Translations under genes and position numbers: made by a program
The notes under the pieces: generated by a model
Database searches by the model: none
What the model was told of the DNA's origin: nothing
What the model saw: only the letters and a program-made list of their open reading frames with translations
Assembly: GCA_000149265.1 (NCBI GenBank)
Contig: CH003275.1
Span: 2,278,292 to 2,342,291, forward strand
DNA: 64,000 nucleotides
Reading direction: 5' to 3'
Source of the DNA: Ciona savignyi
Taxonomy: Eukaryota > Chordata > Ascidiacea > Phlebobranchia > Cionidae
Shown here: positions 1 to 12,972 of the stretch, piece after piece
How positions within the stretch are numbered: the first letter of the stretch is position 1
How the letters are laid out: every line of letters begins with the position of its first letter

Positions 1-779
1 AACTCGGTAGATTAATGGGTTGTAATAAAACTAAAACTGTCTTTGTTGTATTATACTCTCTCAGCAATATGTTCTACTAATTTAGGTTACTATACAACAT
101 ATTTATTTCCAGATGATATAAGCAGGGTGTAGCTGCAGTAATTGCTTTATTGCTTATGTTTATATTATATTAGAGTTGTGCTCTATATTTACTTTAGGGT
201 AATCAACTTTTTTCCAATTTTATTTCATTGATTTGGATTACTAGTATAAATGTATTGGATGTCTCATGCACCACAGATATATTTTCATTTATATCCTGGT
301 TTAAATAAATATAAAACTATACACTTATAAAAATGCTACCAGAAACACCAAAGAAGTACATCAGAAGAAATACTTATTTATACCAAGTATTAGACTTTAG
401 TTTAGTTAAGTTTATTCATTTTATTCGCCAGTATTGAAAAATGGCAAACAAATAAAATCACGACACAGGAACAGGAAAAGACGACAAAACGAACAGTCGT
501 TAAAACAAGTCATTTAAAAAAGGATATAATTTAATAGCGGACGCCAAACCTAAGCATTAGAACAATAATATGCAAACAAAATTTAATTAAAACCAAAACA
601 ATAGACTATAAACACTACCCTAGCAACCTTTTTTGATTCCCGACATATTTAGAACCTTACTTAATTTGACTGCACATTGCAAAATTGCATGTAAAAATTG
701 TAGGTCTTCTGACAAGCATATACATATTATATTAGCAAAGCGTCTGAAAGTCGTAATATTTAATTTTGCAAAAACTAAC

Positions 780-3700
780 CTTCCCATTCCAGCGGTCGTA
801 GTAATAGACCTCGAGGTAATTCCGCTCGATTATCATCAAACCTTGAACTGAGAAGCTTTCCCCTCCCACTTCAATTTCGACCGACGTTTCTTGGCCCTTT
901 GGACGTCATTTAGTTGGAATCATTTAAAAACTCAAACATCGTATACGAAGCGTATAATAGGATCATTTATAAAAAAAAATGGAAACATAAAAAGGCGACA
1001 AATTGACAGTTGTTAAAACATGTCTATAATCCAATTAATATTATGTAGGTAGGTATAGCCAGACATGGCCACCAAATCTAATGTATAAAAATAAAAACTA
1101 GAAAAAGTGTTTCGTTTGAATCCTAATTAATACACTTTTAAGCCTTAAAGAAAATGTCTTACAGGGGAGAAAACAATGTTATTTACCTTAGCGTCACGAT
1201 GACAACATGCCAGGAAGTGTCGGGTTATCAGTTCGTAGATTCTTGCATTGTTTCCCTGGGTTGTTTGGTTACAATGGTAAGATAGGTTACATACAGCGAT
1301 GGGATTCAAGAGGTTCGCATGGGTTCGGTCGAACCCGTTCTTGGAACGTCGGGATAATCACCGATCCGATTCTTGCTTTTTTACAGACATTAGACTTTTT
1401 AGGGAACCTGTTGTAAGTAAGATACAAAAAAGTACCTGTTCTTAAAATTTTAAATCCCATCACTGGTGACATACACATGTTTATAGCTATGGGTGGATCA
1501 ATAAGATATCCATGTTTAATCCCCATGATTGTATGTGTATTCAACACCCTTTTTTCCAGTTTTTTTATTCATGTAGTTAAATCACGAATACGCTATCCTA
1601 TATACTTTGGCTTTTAAATAACCAAATAGCGAGCATTTTGTTTAATGATGTACAATTATTCCTGTGCATAAATTACAAACAATCCGTTGGTGCATAAACA
1701 TAAGTAGCAGTGGATCCTTGGACTACTGGGATCTGGGACCATGAATGTAGACCTAAACCACCCTTACTTCATTTAAGGCAATTATATCGGAAATTACCGT
1801 CAAATGTGGGGCTGCTTTCGTCGGGTGTATAGGAGGGTGAGCCTGGTCCGATTTGTGTCCGTTTCTCGGTTGGGGTCCCCCGTTTAACCCCAGCAATCTG
1901 CTTGCAAAACCACCCCAATCAGGGTGACTGGTTTGCTCTTGGACTAACCTTTCAAGGTTGAAGTCTTTGGGAAATGAGTTGGTTTCCGTGCGTGGGTAGC
2001 TGATGTACCTGGACATTTTTGAACCAATTATAAGTTTTGTAGACACTTTTTTTGGTAACTACTAAAAGAATAGATGGGAAACTTGTATAGCTTAGCATAT
2101 ATGATATTTCATTGGACCATCAGTCAAAGGGTTTCAGGATCGAAACTAGCTGCTTGCTATTTAATTCAGTATTTTTAAAGACCACTTACCTACTGAAAGA
2201 TACTTGATAACAGTATTAAAACAACTAAAAATAGCAATGACATCAACATATTCCACATTGCTCTGGTAACCCGAAAGTGGACATGGGGTAATCGAGAGAT
2301 AACCCATGTTACAAGGCCTTTTTTTGTCCTACCAACAGGAATAAAGTGGGGTATCCTGTAACTAACCAGTGTGCCACAATACAAGAATTGAACTTTTAAC
2401 TTCCCATTGATTTACTAACACACACGGAAGCACCACCTACCCCTGGGTGTACAGGGACTCTGCAATTTTCATCGTCTCCTTTGCGTTTATCCTCAACTTT
2501 CTCGACGCAAGTTTCTCTAACTCAACAGTGTCCATGGCGAGCGGTCGCCACCGGCTTCGTGGCCGACTGCTCACGTTGGTTACCGTGGCAACGACCGGCG
2601 TCTCCGAGNNNNNNNNNNNNNNNNNNNNNNNNNNNNNNNNNNNNNNNNNNNNNNNNNNNNNNNNNNNNNNNNNNNNNNNNNNNNNNNNNNNNNNNNNNNN
2701 NNNNNNNNNNNNNNNNNNNNNNNNNNNNNNNNNNNNNNNNNNNNNNNNNNNNNNNNNNNNNNNNNNNNNNNNNNNNNNNNNNNNNNNNNNNNNNTCGGAC
2801 CGTCAGCCTCATCTTGAGTGGTGGTGTGAACAACTGCAGTTTTGCAGCAGTTTAAAAAAATGGCGAAAACAGATGTTATTTAAGATAAGTACATTAATCT
2901 CATAAGATAGAAAAACGCAACAGAAGGTATTATAACAGAGTTATTTGATTTACATACACCGCACCTCCGATTACATAGAGCGCACATAGTTATCTAAGGG
3001 AATAATAAAAGAAGGTAAAGAGGAAGTAAGGAATACTTAATTAAAAATAAAGATTACAGCACTGGGGTTAGAGTTTAGTGAGTTTGGGGTTGGGACTAGT
3101 GTTTGGGACATGTTTATTTTTAGTTGAAATAAAAAGATATTCTACAGACTCCCAATCACCCCAAGCAAATGTCTAATTCATTATCTTTACCAATCATTTA
3201 CCACCCGGTATCTATTTTTAATGAAAAAAAAATATGCACAACATAGCAAATTTAATTATATGGTAAAACATCTAGAATAGGATTCGAAATACATTATTCT
3301 AGAATATTCTTGAATACCTAATTATCTTATATTGTGCACCCCCCCCCCCTCCAAAAAAAATATTGACCTTCGATCTTCCAAAAATCTTCCGGTTGAAATT
3401 GCTCTCTCGCCTTGTACCTTTCCACGACAAACCCGAGCGTGGGGAACTGACAGCTTCCGTAGCTGATCAACTTGTCCGCTAGAGTGTTGGGAAAAACCTT
3501 TTGTAGTCGGAGGGTCTGAAACCTCGTGAATGCTGCGCCTGGAACGTTCTTGTTTGAAATATTTGCAGTAATACAAAGTTTTTGGAGCTTTTAGAGAACT
3601 GTTAGGATATCCAGGAGTTTTATATGGCAGAAGATAGGAATGTTTATCCCTATGAATGGTGTTATATATTCAGCAGTTTATTGCGTGGGGAAAATTGTAA

Positions 3701-6700
3701 GTTGTAACACTGAAAACTATTATCGGATATATGAGCAAGTCACGCTGGGCCCAAGATCATAGAGAACAACAACAAATTCCTGTGATTAACCTAAAATCAG
3801 TCAACCGAGTAACGTCATAAATACAAATAAAGACAGTTTTTCAAATTAACCGTTAATTTGCAGCCCTTAGCCTATGCCCCCTTCACCCACTTTTTCAATT
3901 TTAAATACAAAACACAAAACTGTAAAAAACTTCAATCTGGACTGTTAACCATCATCAATATCTACGAAACAAAACAAAAATATGGACAGCTTAAAATTAT
4001 CAAAAATTAGAAATCTACACCGCTGTGGATTAGATAAAAGGGGTACTGTTATCACAACCAGTGACCACTGTCAGGTCAACTAGACATATTAAAGTAATTT
4101 CATTATAATTCTATGTTACATTATTTTTTATTTGTGTTTCTCACTGATAAGAATGACAGTTGTCTATCGGTGCAATATATAACTGATATTTTCTCAAAAC
4201 TGAGCTAAAAATAAATCTTCCTGTTATAATAAAAGCAAACAGATATAAATACGGAGATAAATTTCAGTAGTTTTTTGGAGAAAATATGTAGTTCGATGGA
4301 CCGCAAGGAGGCATCATGCCCTATGCACATAACTAACTAACTAAATTTCAGTGTTTACCGATCCTAAGATCGAGTTCTTGACGTACGTCCACGGCATCAC
4401 TGACCCTCTGATCGGGTTGTTGAAGATTAGTGCACGCCGATTTGATCGACCTGCCAATTTTGAAAAGGTATTGTTGAAAAAAGAAATTTCTATCAATGAA
4501 AAGGCTGAAAAAGCTTTGTTCCAAAAAATGTATCCAAAATACGGCACAGACTATTTAAACATTTTTTCGTAAAGTCTATGCTAAGAAGTAGGTGAAGTTA
4601 AAAAAAATATTTTGATTTCTCAATCATCTATTTTTGGTTAGTTTAGGAACATAAACTTTTTTAAGGGTTTAATGTCTGTATTTGACCATAAAAGTGCCCA
4701 TAGCACTGCTACAAAAGCTACTTTTTTCCAACACCTCATTTAGACCAACAAAATTTTATATAATATTGATGTAAAATTCTATTTAGTATTTCCGAATTTT
4801 GTTATTTTAATCACCTGTCTGTTATTTCAGAAAACCTTGCTCGATAGACAGGTATGTTCGACTTTATGTTCCTACAAATATTGATGATTTCAAATCCAAT
4901 ATTCTCTCCTTCTCTGTCGCAATCCGTCCAAATAACAAGTGCTTGGCTGTTACGAACCTCTCTTTCCAAAGTACGCTGCAATGAAACTCTTGTAATAAAA
5001 CCAAAAATAACTTTATTTCAAGCCCCTTTAAAATTTTGTGTACTAAAGTAACGAAGAAAATATTTAGTTTAGTTTATTTATTTTTGTTGTAGTATTAAAT
5101 AACAATGGCTAAAGGCAGCCATGGCTAATAACACAAGAGGCTATCCTTGTTTCGATTCCACCACCTTCTGACTGACGGTTCAGCTTCAGCATGAACGAAA
5201 AAGCTGAGAGGCCAAATGCCAGTTGCATACTTATCTATCTGGCTGGTTAGTCTGGCGGTTAAGTGCATTGCCTTTCTATTGAAAGGTTGCAGGTGCGAAA
5301 CTGGTCGCTAGCTAGTCGGTTGTCTCCTTGGGCAAGGCACTTTACGAACATTGCCTGAACTTAGTGGATTAATGGGTTCTACTAAATTAAAGGATCCTGT
5401 TTGTCATACATATTGCACTGCATTAGCTCTGATAACCCCAATGGTGGGCGCGAGGTGATCTCACGATTGCCTGTGTGTTAACCCCCTTGGTTTTCCCATT
5501 CACGGGGATAAATATCCTATCCTATCCTATCATATATTAACATAACAAAAACCATATTCCATATACCTTGATATCAACCATGTTTTCCGTCACATTTTTC
5601 TCAACGTCCACATCAAACAGACTCAATGGATGACAAGAGTACCTGTTTGCAATTTATCTAGTATTGAATTTACTTTTCAGTTATAGTTGAATAGTAGTGA
5701 TATTCAATTCCCTTTTGTGTGTGTGCGGAGGTACCAAGATGGTCTTTAGTTCAGGATAAAAGTTTATCCTTATGAATAGGAAAACTCATGGCTGTTTACA
5801 TACAGGCAATCGTGAGATTACCTAATACTCAGTGTCATGTTACCGGAGCTAATGCTGTATATTTTACGATTAAAAAGTGCCTTTAATTTCGCACAACCCA
5901 GCATTCCACTGGGCTTACGCAATTTTCACTAGTGTTTTTACCAAGCACACAACGGACTTTGTTAGCAACCAGTTTCAACCTGCAACTCTTAGGTTAATCA
6001 GCTACAAACTAACCCATTAAGTTAATCGGTCAGCTCTGAAGGCAAAAGACTGCGATTTACATATTATAACTAGCAACTGCACAAGTCAAGCATTGCAAGT
6101 TTTCAATTATGTCGAAAGCTCAATTAATTTGCTTCACATAAAACTTATAGGGGCCGACTTACCATTTTCTATATATTCCAGTAAAATCATAGTTAAGAAG
6201 ATGTCCAGAGAGAGAAGTAAATGAAATGCTGCAGTTCTGGCCCAACATGTAATAGTTGAATTCGTAGATCTTGTTAAACCTTGATAGCCCATTTCTCTGT
6301 AAAATTATGCCTGTTTATACCTAAATAGCAAACCCTTGACATATGTCTCTCTGTGATCTATATGATATATATATCAATAAGAAACAGTATTACACACTTT
6401 TAAGCAAGTTGGTGGACTTATGAGTATGCATGGTATGCGGAATGTTAATATCTACATTCAGCTGATGGAGCTAAAGCCAGTAAATACGGGTGCCTCTTAT
6501 TACTACCGGATCGCTTGGATAGAATAGAATATTCATGTTTATCTCCGTGAATGAAAAAAACCAAGAGGTTAACACACTGCCAATCGTCCGATCACCTCGT
6601 GCCCACCGTCGGGTTACTGGAGCTATTGCACTGTGTTGTGCATGATTCACGACTTCGATTGCTTGAATCAGACTTGAACTGCTTGAATCGAGCATTTAGC

Positions 6701-7385
6701 ACGCTTGGAATCCTAAACCCTCCAAGCGATCCAAACCATCCAGTAGTATTTAGAGACACCGAGTAAATGCCTCAGTAAAACATACAACTGACTAGGCAAA
6801 GGCCAATTTCGATCGAGCAACATGTCAAAAGGTAATTTTCCTGGAAATCATCCAAACACCTAGTAAAACTTTGTAGCTAGTACACAACTAGAAATTCAAT
6901 GTTAATTGACATACTTCCCATTAGAGCTTTTAGGATATGATATTCATGTTTATTCCAGTGAATATGAAAACCAAGGGGGTTAACACACGGGCAATCGTCA
7001 GATCACCTCGTGCCCACCGTCGGGTTACTGAAGCTATTGCATTGTGGTGTGTATGATACAAACATTCCTATAATTTGGTAGAACCCATTAATCCGCTGGG
7101 TTCAAGCAATGTCAGTTAAGTACCTTGCCCAAGGACACAACCTAATAGCTATAACAAACAGTTTCAATCCTGCAAACTTTCGGTTGACACTCTTAACCAC
7201 CAGACTAGCCGGTCGGACTAATTGGACCACTTACATAAGACCACCTTAAAAGTAGTATTAGGAGATCACAAAAGAAATCATACCACTTGATACTGGTGGC
7301 CAGATAGTATGTCGGAAATTCTTTTGGCAGCATCGTTTTTCTCTGCTACATTCAAGACTTTGAAAACTGAGGCTTGACGTGGCAT
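780..7385 (-). CDS. TOP3A: DNA topoisomerase III alpha, first ten coding exons (3' partial)
   Basis: Type IA topoisomerase that passes single strands and, with BLM/RMI partners in animals, dissolves double Holliday junctions. Minus-strand exons, all with consistent phases: 7284-7385, 6163-6296, 5567-5642, 4815-4975, 4359-4450, 3368-3538, 2441-2833 (contains the N gap), 1798-2008, 1187-1255, 780-896. Visible motifs in order: N-terminal Toprim lysine segment AEKNDAAKR; acidic metal site WTDCDREGENIG; SYGSCQFPTLGFV; catalytic tyrosine in YISYPRTETN; and SDQAHPPIHPT. TETN after the tyrosine and the text LEKLASRKLRINAKET favour TOP3A over TOP3B. The start ATG at 7385 gives MPRQAS, a nuclear-type N-terminus without an obvious mitochondrial presequence. 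The next exon, expected to carry the HGIGTDATHAEHI block, is not found in 1-779, so the gene runs off the left edge. Several open frames on the plus strand here are antisense shadows. Confidence 0.93.
1294..1465 (+). mobile_element. hAT-like MITE (family with GATGGGATT ends)
   Basis: About 172 bp, starting CAGCGATGGGATT and ending AATCCCATCACTG, so the ends are inverted repeats. It is flanked by GTTACATA and GTGACATA, an 8-bp target duplication with one mismatch, as for hAT elements. It lies in the TOP3A intron between exons 8 and 9. Related copies are at 47309-47484 and 62085-62253. No transposase is encoded. Confidence 0.75.
2609..2794. other. assembly gap (186 N) inside TOP3A exon 7
   Basis: A run of undetermined bases. 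On the right side exon 7 reads VVHTTTQDEADG; on the left it resumes with TPVVATVTN and RSRWRPLAMDTVELEKL. With the flanking splice sites the nominal gap length does not preserve the reading frame (off by one base), so the gap size is a placeholder. By comparison with TOP3A of other animals the missing text is roughly 35 residues, about 100 bases. Confidence 0.95.
5245..5535 (+). mobile_element. long tRNA-headed SINE, nearly full length
   Basis: Starts with a tRNA-like head (GGTTAGTCTGGCGGTTAAG A-box-like; GGTGCGAAAC B-box-like), continues with the family's central block TCCTTGGGCAAGGCACTT, and ends with a run of ATCCT repeats. The family is about 290 bp and occurs dozens of times here in both orientations. 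This copy sits in the TOP3A intron between exons 3 and 4. Confidence 0.85.
5755..6035 (-). mobile_element. long tRNA-headed SINE, diverged
   Basis: Reverse-oriented, rather diverged copy of the 290-bp SINE family, recognisable by GTTTATCCTTATGAATAGG at the left and the tRNA-like head near 5965-6030. In a TOP3A intron. Confidence 0.7.
6515..6640 (-). mobile_element. long SINE, tail-end fragment
   Basis: Only the 3' half of the 290-bp SINE is present (GATCACCTCGTGCCCACCGT and adjoining text). In the first TOP3A intron. Confidence 0.75.
6935..7228 (-). mobile_element. long tRNA-headed SINE, full length
   Basis: Reverse-oriented copy running from the ATCCT-type tail (6935) to the tRNA-like head with CCAGACTAGCCGGTCGG (about 7225). 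It ends about 55 bp from the end of TOP3A exon 1, in intron 1. Confidence 0.85.
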
Positions 7386-7496
7386 TTTAGCCGAATATCG
7401 TCGGAAAAAAAGAATTCATACACCTGTTAGAATCCCTATATTCATATGTCTAAATGCAAGTTGTAATAAAATATAGAAAAAATAATATATGTATAT
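7386..7496 (-). promoter_or_regulatory. short TOP3A 5' flank between start codon and LINE
   Basis: Only about 110 bases separate the TOP3A ATG from the 3' end of the LINE. On the minus strand they contain TTCTAACAG about 35 nt before the ATG, a usable 3' splice site (cis or spliced-leader), and an AT-rich stretch. No clear TATA box or CpG-rich promoter is visible. Confidence 0.35.
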
Positions 7497-9720
7497 AGAT
7501 TCAAGATTCAAGATTCAAGATTTTTATTTTGGTCAGCATGATAATTTTTATAATAGTAACAATCACCATTTTTTATAATATAAATAAAGAAGAAAAAAAA
7601 ACACAGTGTCACAATAACATTATAGAAAAGAAAACATAGTTTATGCTGGCCAGGGTGACAGTGAAAAGACTGCTAAGTCATCGAGTCACTGCCACCCTCT
7701 TTTATTTTGAATTATATATTTGCAATAAAAATTAAACACAGTGGCAGTACTTTTGAGGAAAAAAATAATAATAAAGTAAATAAATATGAAAAACAAAAAA
7801 AAAATCAATTTATTTCTACATCGGTATCGTAATTAGAAGTATATATAGGCTACTATATAACGGGACTATTAATTTTCAAACCATACACCTTAAGTAAATT
7901 TATGTATGCCTGTCCATATAATCTATATACCATGTAAATATAAATTAATCATGTTATTTTTAATGTTTTTTTTTAAAGACAGAAAACGAACTCATTTTTA
8001 ATTCCATTGGTATGGTTGCCCAATAAATCGGACCGCAATACCTCAGGGATTGCTTTCCAAGTTTCATATGAAACGATGGTAGAAAAAAATTTTGGTTGGA
8101 AGCCAGTCTTGTATCATGATTATGCACATTAGATACAGGGTTAAAAAATGATTGCAATGTAACAGGTAAGTTTTGTCTGGTTGCTTTAAACATTATTTTA
8201 GCAATCTCCATCCTATACACATTATCAATTTTCAAAATTTTGTATTTAAAAAACAATGGATCTGTATGTGCCCTATATTCACTGTATGTCATATTCCTAA
8301 GTATCCGTTTATGGATTGCATTTAATGGCTTAAGGGTAGTCTTAGTCGCACCACCCCAGCTTGTTATAGCATATTGAATATGGGAATATACAATACTATA
8401 ATATACTTGACGAAGTATTTTGATGTTAACATAATCCCTTAATTTTAATAAAATGTAAGATGATGCTGCAAGTTTTGTACATAAATGACTGATGTGAGAT
8501 TTCCAAGAGAAATCATCATCAATTAGAATTCCAAGATATTTGATACATGATCTTTGCTCAATAGTAGTATTATTCATTTTGAGAACAAAATGGGAGCTGA
8601 CCAGTTTACACTGGGTGGGCATGATGAGTAAATATTTGGTTTTATCGTAATTTATAGAAAGTTTATTTTTAGACATCCATTCATCAATTTTTACAAGTTC
8701 TTCCTGGAACATGATTTTGTAATATATCTATATTATCAGCAGATAAGGTTAAGTTAGTATCATCAGCAAATAGCCTGGTACGAAAATTGGAAACCTGTGG
8801 TAAATCATTTACATATAATGAAAATAGTAGCGGACCTAGAGTGGAGCCCTGGGGTACACCACAAGTTACTTTCCTTACATCAGACTTTACATTTTGGATT
8901 AATGTATATTGCTTACGACTTGTAAGATAGCTCTTAATTAATTCTAATGGTTTACCACGAATTCCATTGCAGGCTAATTTGTGAAGCAAGATATTATGAT
9001 CCACTGTATCAAACGCTTTAGCAAGGTCTAAAAATATACTGCAAGTTACTTTACCATTACTGCGATTATGTATGAGGTCGTCACATATGTCAGAAAGTGC
9101 AAGTGATGTGGAGTAGTCGTGTCTGAATCCATATTGATGGGGAGTATATACATTATTTTTGACTAAAAATGAATCAAACTGGTCATAAATGTATTTTTCA
9201 AAGATTTTACTAAATATTGATAAAAGGGAAATGGGCCTGTAGTTTTTACAAAGTTCATGTGAACCAGATTTATGAATTGGTACTACATATGCAGTTTTAA
9301 GTATATCAGGATAACAGCCAATATTTATGCATTCATTAATCAGTTTGGTTAAAACTGGTGCTATAATCCACTTACAAAGTTTAATAATTTTAATTGGAAC
9401 ATCTGCCGGACAGGTAGATTTGTTTATATTCAAGACATTTATATATGAAATAACCTCTCCCTCAGTTATATCTTGCAAATAGCAGGACTTAACTGAACTG
9501 CTTGGCAGGCGATGGAAGTGGTCTTTACATTTTGGAACTTTTGCAGACATTTTTTCCCCTATCTCTGAAAAATACTTATTAAATACATTGCAGATTATGT
9601 TTGGATTTGTAATTATCTCATTTTCATCTGTACATATTTTTGAAATTCCCAATTTTTGTTTTCTTTTTTCCCTATTATCTCATTGATGATTTGCCACATA
9701 GGGCATGGGCTCACGTCATG
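7497..9720 (-). mobile_element. CR1/L2-like non-LTR retrotransposon, 5'-truncated and frameshifted
   Basis: On the minus strand the reverse transcriptase runs from about 9720 to 7960. Visible blocks: NYRPISLLSIFSKIFEK, FLDLAKAFDTVDHNILLHKL, CGVPQGSTLGPLLFSLYVND and the catalytic LFADDTNL. A C-terminal region ends near 7960. The frame is broken at about 8684-8712 (the text DILQN passes to FQEELVKIDEWM in another frame) and again near 9613-9650, so this is a dead copy. The endonuclease domain is missing. The 3' end at about 7497-7525 is a short tandem run of TTGAATC units, a tail style seen in CR1/L2-group LINEs. Clade assignment is by motif only. Confidence 0.9.
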
Positions 9721-10708
9721 TTGCTTCTGTTCATTATTTAAATTGTGGAAAATTTGACAAGAAAAATCGTGAACTAAAGGTATGAACAGTATGCTTAAAA
9801 CAGTTGGTGTATATCTTAAAATAAAAGTCCTGGGCAAATCTTTAATGACAGAAAAAGAGAAACTACACAACGTGCAAGTAGAAAAACTCGGGAATTATCT
9901 ACCCTGACTGCGCTAACATTAATGATTAACCTTAACCCCAAAACTAACATATCTAGAAACTGTATTTTATTGTGCAGTTTTTTTCTCCTTTATGGTGCTG
10001 GTGCATGTAAATTGAAGAAATTATTACCTTTTACTGTGCAATATAATCCAAAACCCTGTGGTTATAAAGATCACAGTATAAAATCTAATACGAGAAATGT
10101 ATGAACAAAATATGCACAAGCCCAACGAGAATTTGAAGGGGGTTTCCCGGTGTAAAGAGAAACAAAATTTCGCGGGAGACAGAAGAATAGTAGAAATCTA
10201 ATACCACCAAAAATTGTAAAATTGTAGAGGATCTCTCCTTTGAAAGGACGTGTGGACAAATCATTTATGTGACCGATTAATATACCTTTTCTATATCAAT
10301 TTTCTAAATGTTGTTATTTATCTGAAACGACAATACCTGTTTTGCATGTTTTATTATGTTATAATTTCTTTTGGTAAAAGTCACTTTTGTTATCATTTTT
10401 TTCTTCAAAGGGCGCGACAATGACATTATCAGTCTGTCATATCAAATTTAAGCATCGCTCTGTTCACATAATTACCAAATTTGCGTTTCGTTTGGGCTGT
10501 ACATTAGGCCAAAATTCAGGTATGACTCCGGGGAAATAAAAAGTCCCAGAAAAGTATTTTAGAAACTATTTTTATTTGAATAAACAAATTATTAATTTAT
10601 AAAAATTCAAACAAAATTCGTATACCGCCATAGAACGCCCAACGAGCAGTACAGATAAGAATAGCACTATACAAAAAATGATATTCTATGTTTTTTAAAT
10701 GATTATAC

Positions 10709-10898
10709 GTCAGGTTACCAGAACTATTGCATTGGGTTGTGTATGATCAAGACCTTTATTAGTTTTTGTTTAACTGATTAATCCACAGCGGGTTTAGCAA
10801 TGTCGCCTAAGTTTCGTACCTATTGACAAAACCAACTAACTAACGAGCAGTTCTAGGGTAAAACCTTTCGGCAGAAGGCGACGCACTAACCCACCAAG
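10709..10898 (-). mobile_element. long SINE, partial and diverged
   Basis: Reverse-oriented: CAGGTTACCAGAACTATTGC at the left and the tRNA-like head CGACGCACTAACCCACCAAG at the right. Between the LINE (9720) and the peptide gene (12701) I see repeats only. Confidence 0.75.
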
Positions 10899-11127
10899 CT
10901 TTTTGGCTGTACAAAACGGTAACTGGTGTGACATCGTTGGGTCTACATGTCGGTTTTTTTTAATTGAGTGGCCTGGAAGTGCCGTCTGTTTTCGGCGAAC
11001 ATTGTCAAAATTCAAAATGCTATTTTCAATGTCACATTTTTTAACGAGCCAAGTTTCGATGGGCTTCTCACCAAGACCGTTTTTATATTGAAATTGGTAT
11101 ATGCATCTGAACGCGGACTTGTAAAGG

Positions 11128-11238
11128 TACGGTCGTGTGACCAAATGTTAACTCGACCGCACATATACCAACTATATAAAAAACGGTTTAAGTGCCGAGC
11201 CCATCATGGCCTCGAACCTTGCCCCAATAAAAAAAACT
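11128..11238 (+). mobile_element. short tRNA-like SINE
   Basis: About 110-bp family copy: TACGGTCGTGTGACC at the start, an A-box-like TGGTTAA region (one base shorter here), a B-box-like TCGAACCTTG, and an A-rich tail. The family head resembles tRNA-Ser/Leu, where GTGGCCGA(G/A)TGGTTAA is usual. Confidence 0.75.
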
Positions 11239-11645
11239 TGTAAGGCCGGATACAGACTGCCGGACGATTTTTAAACAGCGTCGCGCGATACAAGACGGCG
11301 AATGTGAGATATTTTTTACTTAACTCTTTAAGGCATGGGCGATATGGTAAGTTAGATATATTATATTCTTATGCGTAATCTACCTCTTTGCTGTTTTACA
11401 TCGGTAGTAACAAGAGGACATAGAAAGTACTCGGGTAATACCAAACAATAATACGGTGCTATAAATTGTCCTACACGAAAACCAATTGTAAGATTTTGAC
11501 TGTTTTTTTTTAGTTTCTTACAAATTTAATTTATAATGATATTATTTAAACCGACTGCCCTGTGTTTCCCTTTTTATTGCTTACGCCGCTAGATGTCGGT
11601 ATTGCGACCAAGGTTGTTTTTCCTGTGTGTGAACAATGTTCGACA

Positions 11646-11812
11646 TCGGGCGTGTGTCCGAATGGTTAACGCGACCGATTTATATATCATTTACATACGT
11701 ACGGTCGTGTGGCCGAATGGTTAACGCGACCGATACATATACCGACTCTTATACAAAAAAACGGTCCTGGTGACGAGCCCATCATGGTTCCGATACTAGG
11801 CTCGGTTAAAAT
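11646..11812 (+). mobile_element. tandem pair of short tRNA-like SINEs (first truncated)
   Basis: A truncated copy (CGTGTGTCCGAATGGTTAAC from 11650) is followed at 11699 by a complete one with TGGCCGAATGGTTAACGCG and a diverged B box. A third, badly decayed piece (AACGGTCTGAGTACAAGCC) follows near 11845-11905 after a TA dinucleotide run at 11815-11830. Confidence 0.75.
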
Positions 11813-12700
11813 AATATATATATATATATATCATTTACATACATAAAAAAACGGTCTGAGTACAAGCCAATCTTGAAATCGAAACTGAGCCAGGTAAAAA
11901 ACAATAATGATCGACACGTCATCAGGCAAAGTTCCCGCCAAGAGTTTGAATTGTCTATATTAACCAATAGAAATACACAAATGTAAAGCGAATGAGTTTC
12001 TGCATATTCAGGTAATTTCACACAGAAACACATTGTATGAAGCCTGCATATATAGATTGTTCTCACGAGTATTATCCGTGATGGTTCCTTCCCGTAATAA
12101 TATCCACCACAGTAGTGTTGTGCATGCTTGCCTGCTGTTAAAAATGGGGGAAATATGGGCTGGGAACCTAATAATGTTATTACCATGCAGACCTAATTGT
12201 TTAAAGGGCATTTTGTACATGGTATTTGCGTTCTGTGCTTGCACAGATTATGCGGATAAGTCTTATAAATTACTTAAAATATAAATTACGAAATCTGGGA
12301 AGTATAATCTTCCAGTCGTAAAATTATTAATCCACATAATAATATAAGGTTAGAATTTGTATTCGCTTCCTACACAACAATACCATGTCATTGTAGAGAA
12401 ACGTTAAAATGGAAAAAAATGGTAAAATGACAAAACAACAAAAAATATATACCATCAACCACATGAACAAACGTTTTTTTGGCGGATGACACAAAATCAC
12501 AACGAACCGGTGCCTGTCAGCGGACCGGCGGTTAAGGATCCCTTCTATACAACAGAAATGGGTGCTTAGAGCTAAAGTTCGCCATTTTCAACACAGATAA
12601 ACCAATTGCCTGCCGTAATATCCGATTCCGATATCTATAGTGCGCCTAAACAATGCAACGAAGTCTGGGAATTGCAGCGTTACACTAGACAGCTGCTTTG

Positions 12701-12707
12701 GTATAAA
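12701..12707 (+). promoter_or_regulatory. TATA box of the secreted peptide gene
   Basis: GTATAAATAC lies about 30 bp before a short leader exon whose donor GAAG/GTAAGT is at 12757/12758. Spacing and sequence fit a core promoter. The transcription start itself is inferred. Confidence 0.55.
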
Positions 12708-12972
12708 TACAACTTCATTTCCATGTTTATTCACTTTGTCAAAAGTACCAAAAGAAGGTAAGTTCGAGGGTAATCGTGATTTGGTTCGCGCATTTAGTCA
12801 ATTTCTTTTAAATACGGTTAATGTAAGATTAAACTGTGACGTCATTTTTTCTTAATTATACCGTGTGTATTCAATGATGTTTTAACTACTGTAGTTTTGC
12901 CGTGTTATCCTGCCTGTTTAACTTGTAATAAGGCAGCAAAAGTTAACTATACATTTAACCTTATATTCGCAG

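Noticed and set aside
4351..4572. Plus-strand frame reading FTDPKIEFLTYVHG with an apparent acceptor before it and a KTLLDRQ mini-exon at 4831
   Set aside because: It is the antisense of TOP3A exons 5 and 4. The minus-strand reading matches the family motifs and splices in phase.
9922..10104. 60-codon plus-strand frame with a signal-peptide-like hydrophobic start
   Set aside because: The AT-rich frame lacks splice or promoter support and its start lies in CCTTAACCCC repeat-type wording.
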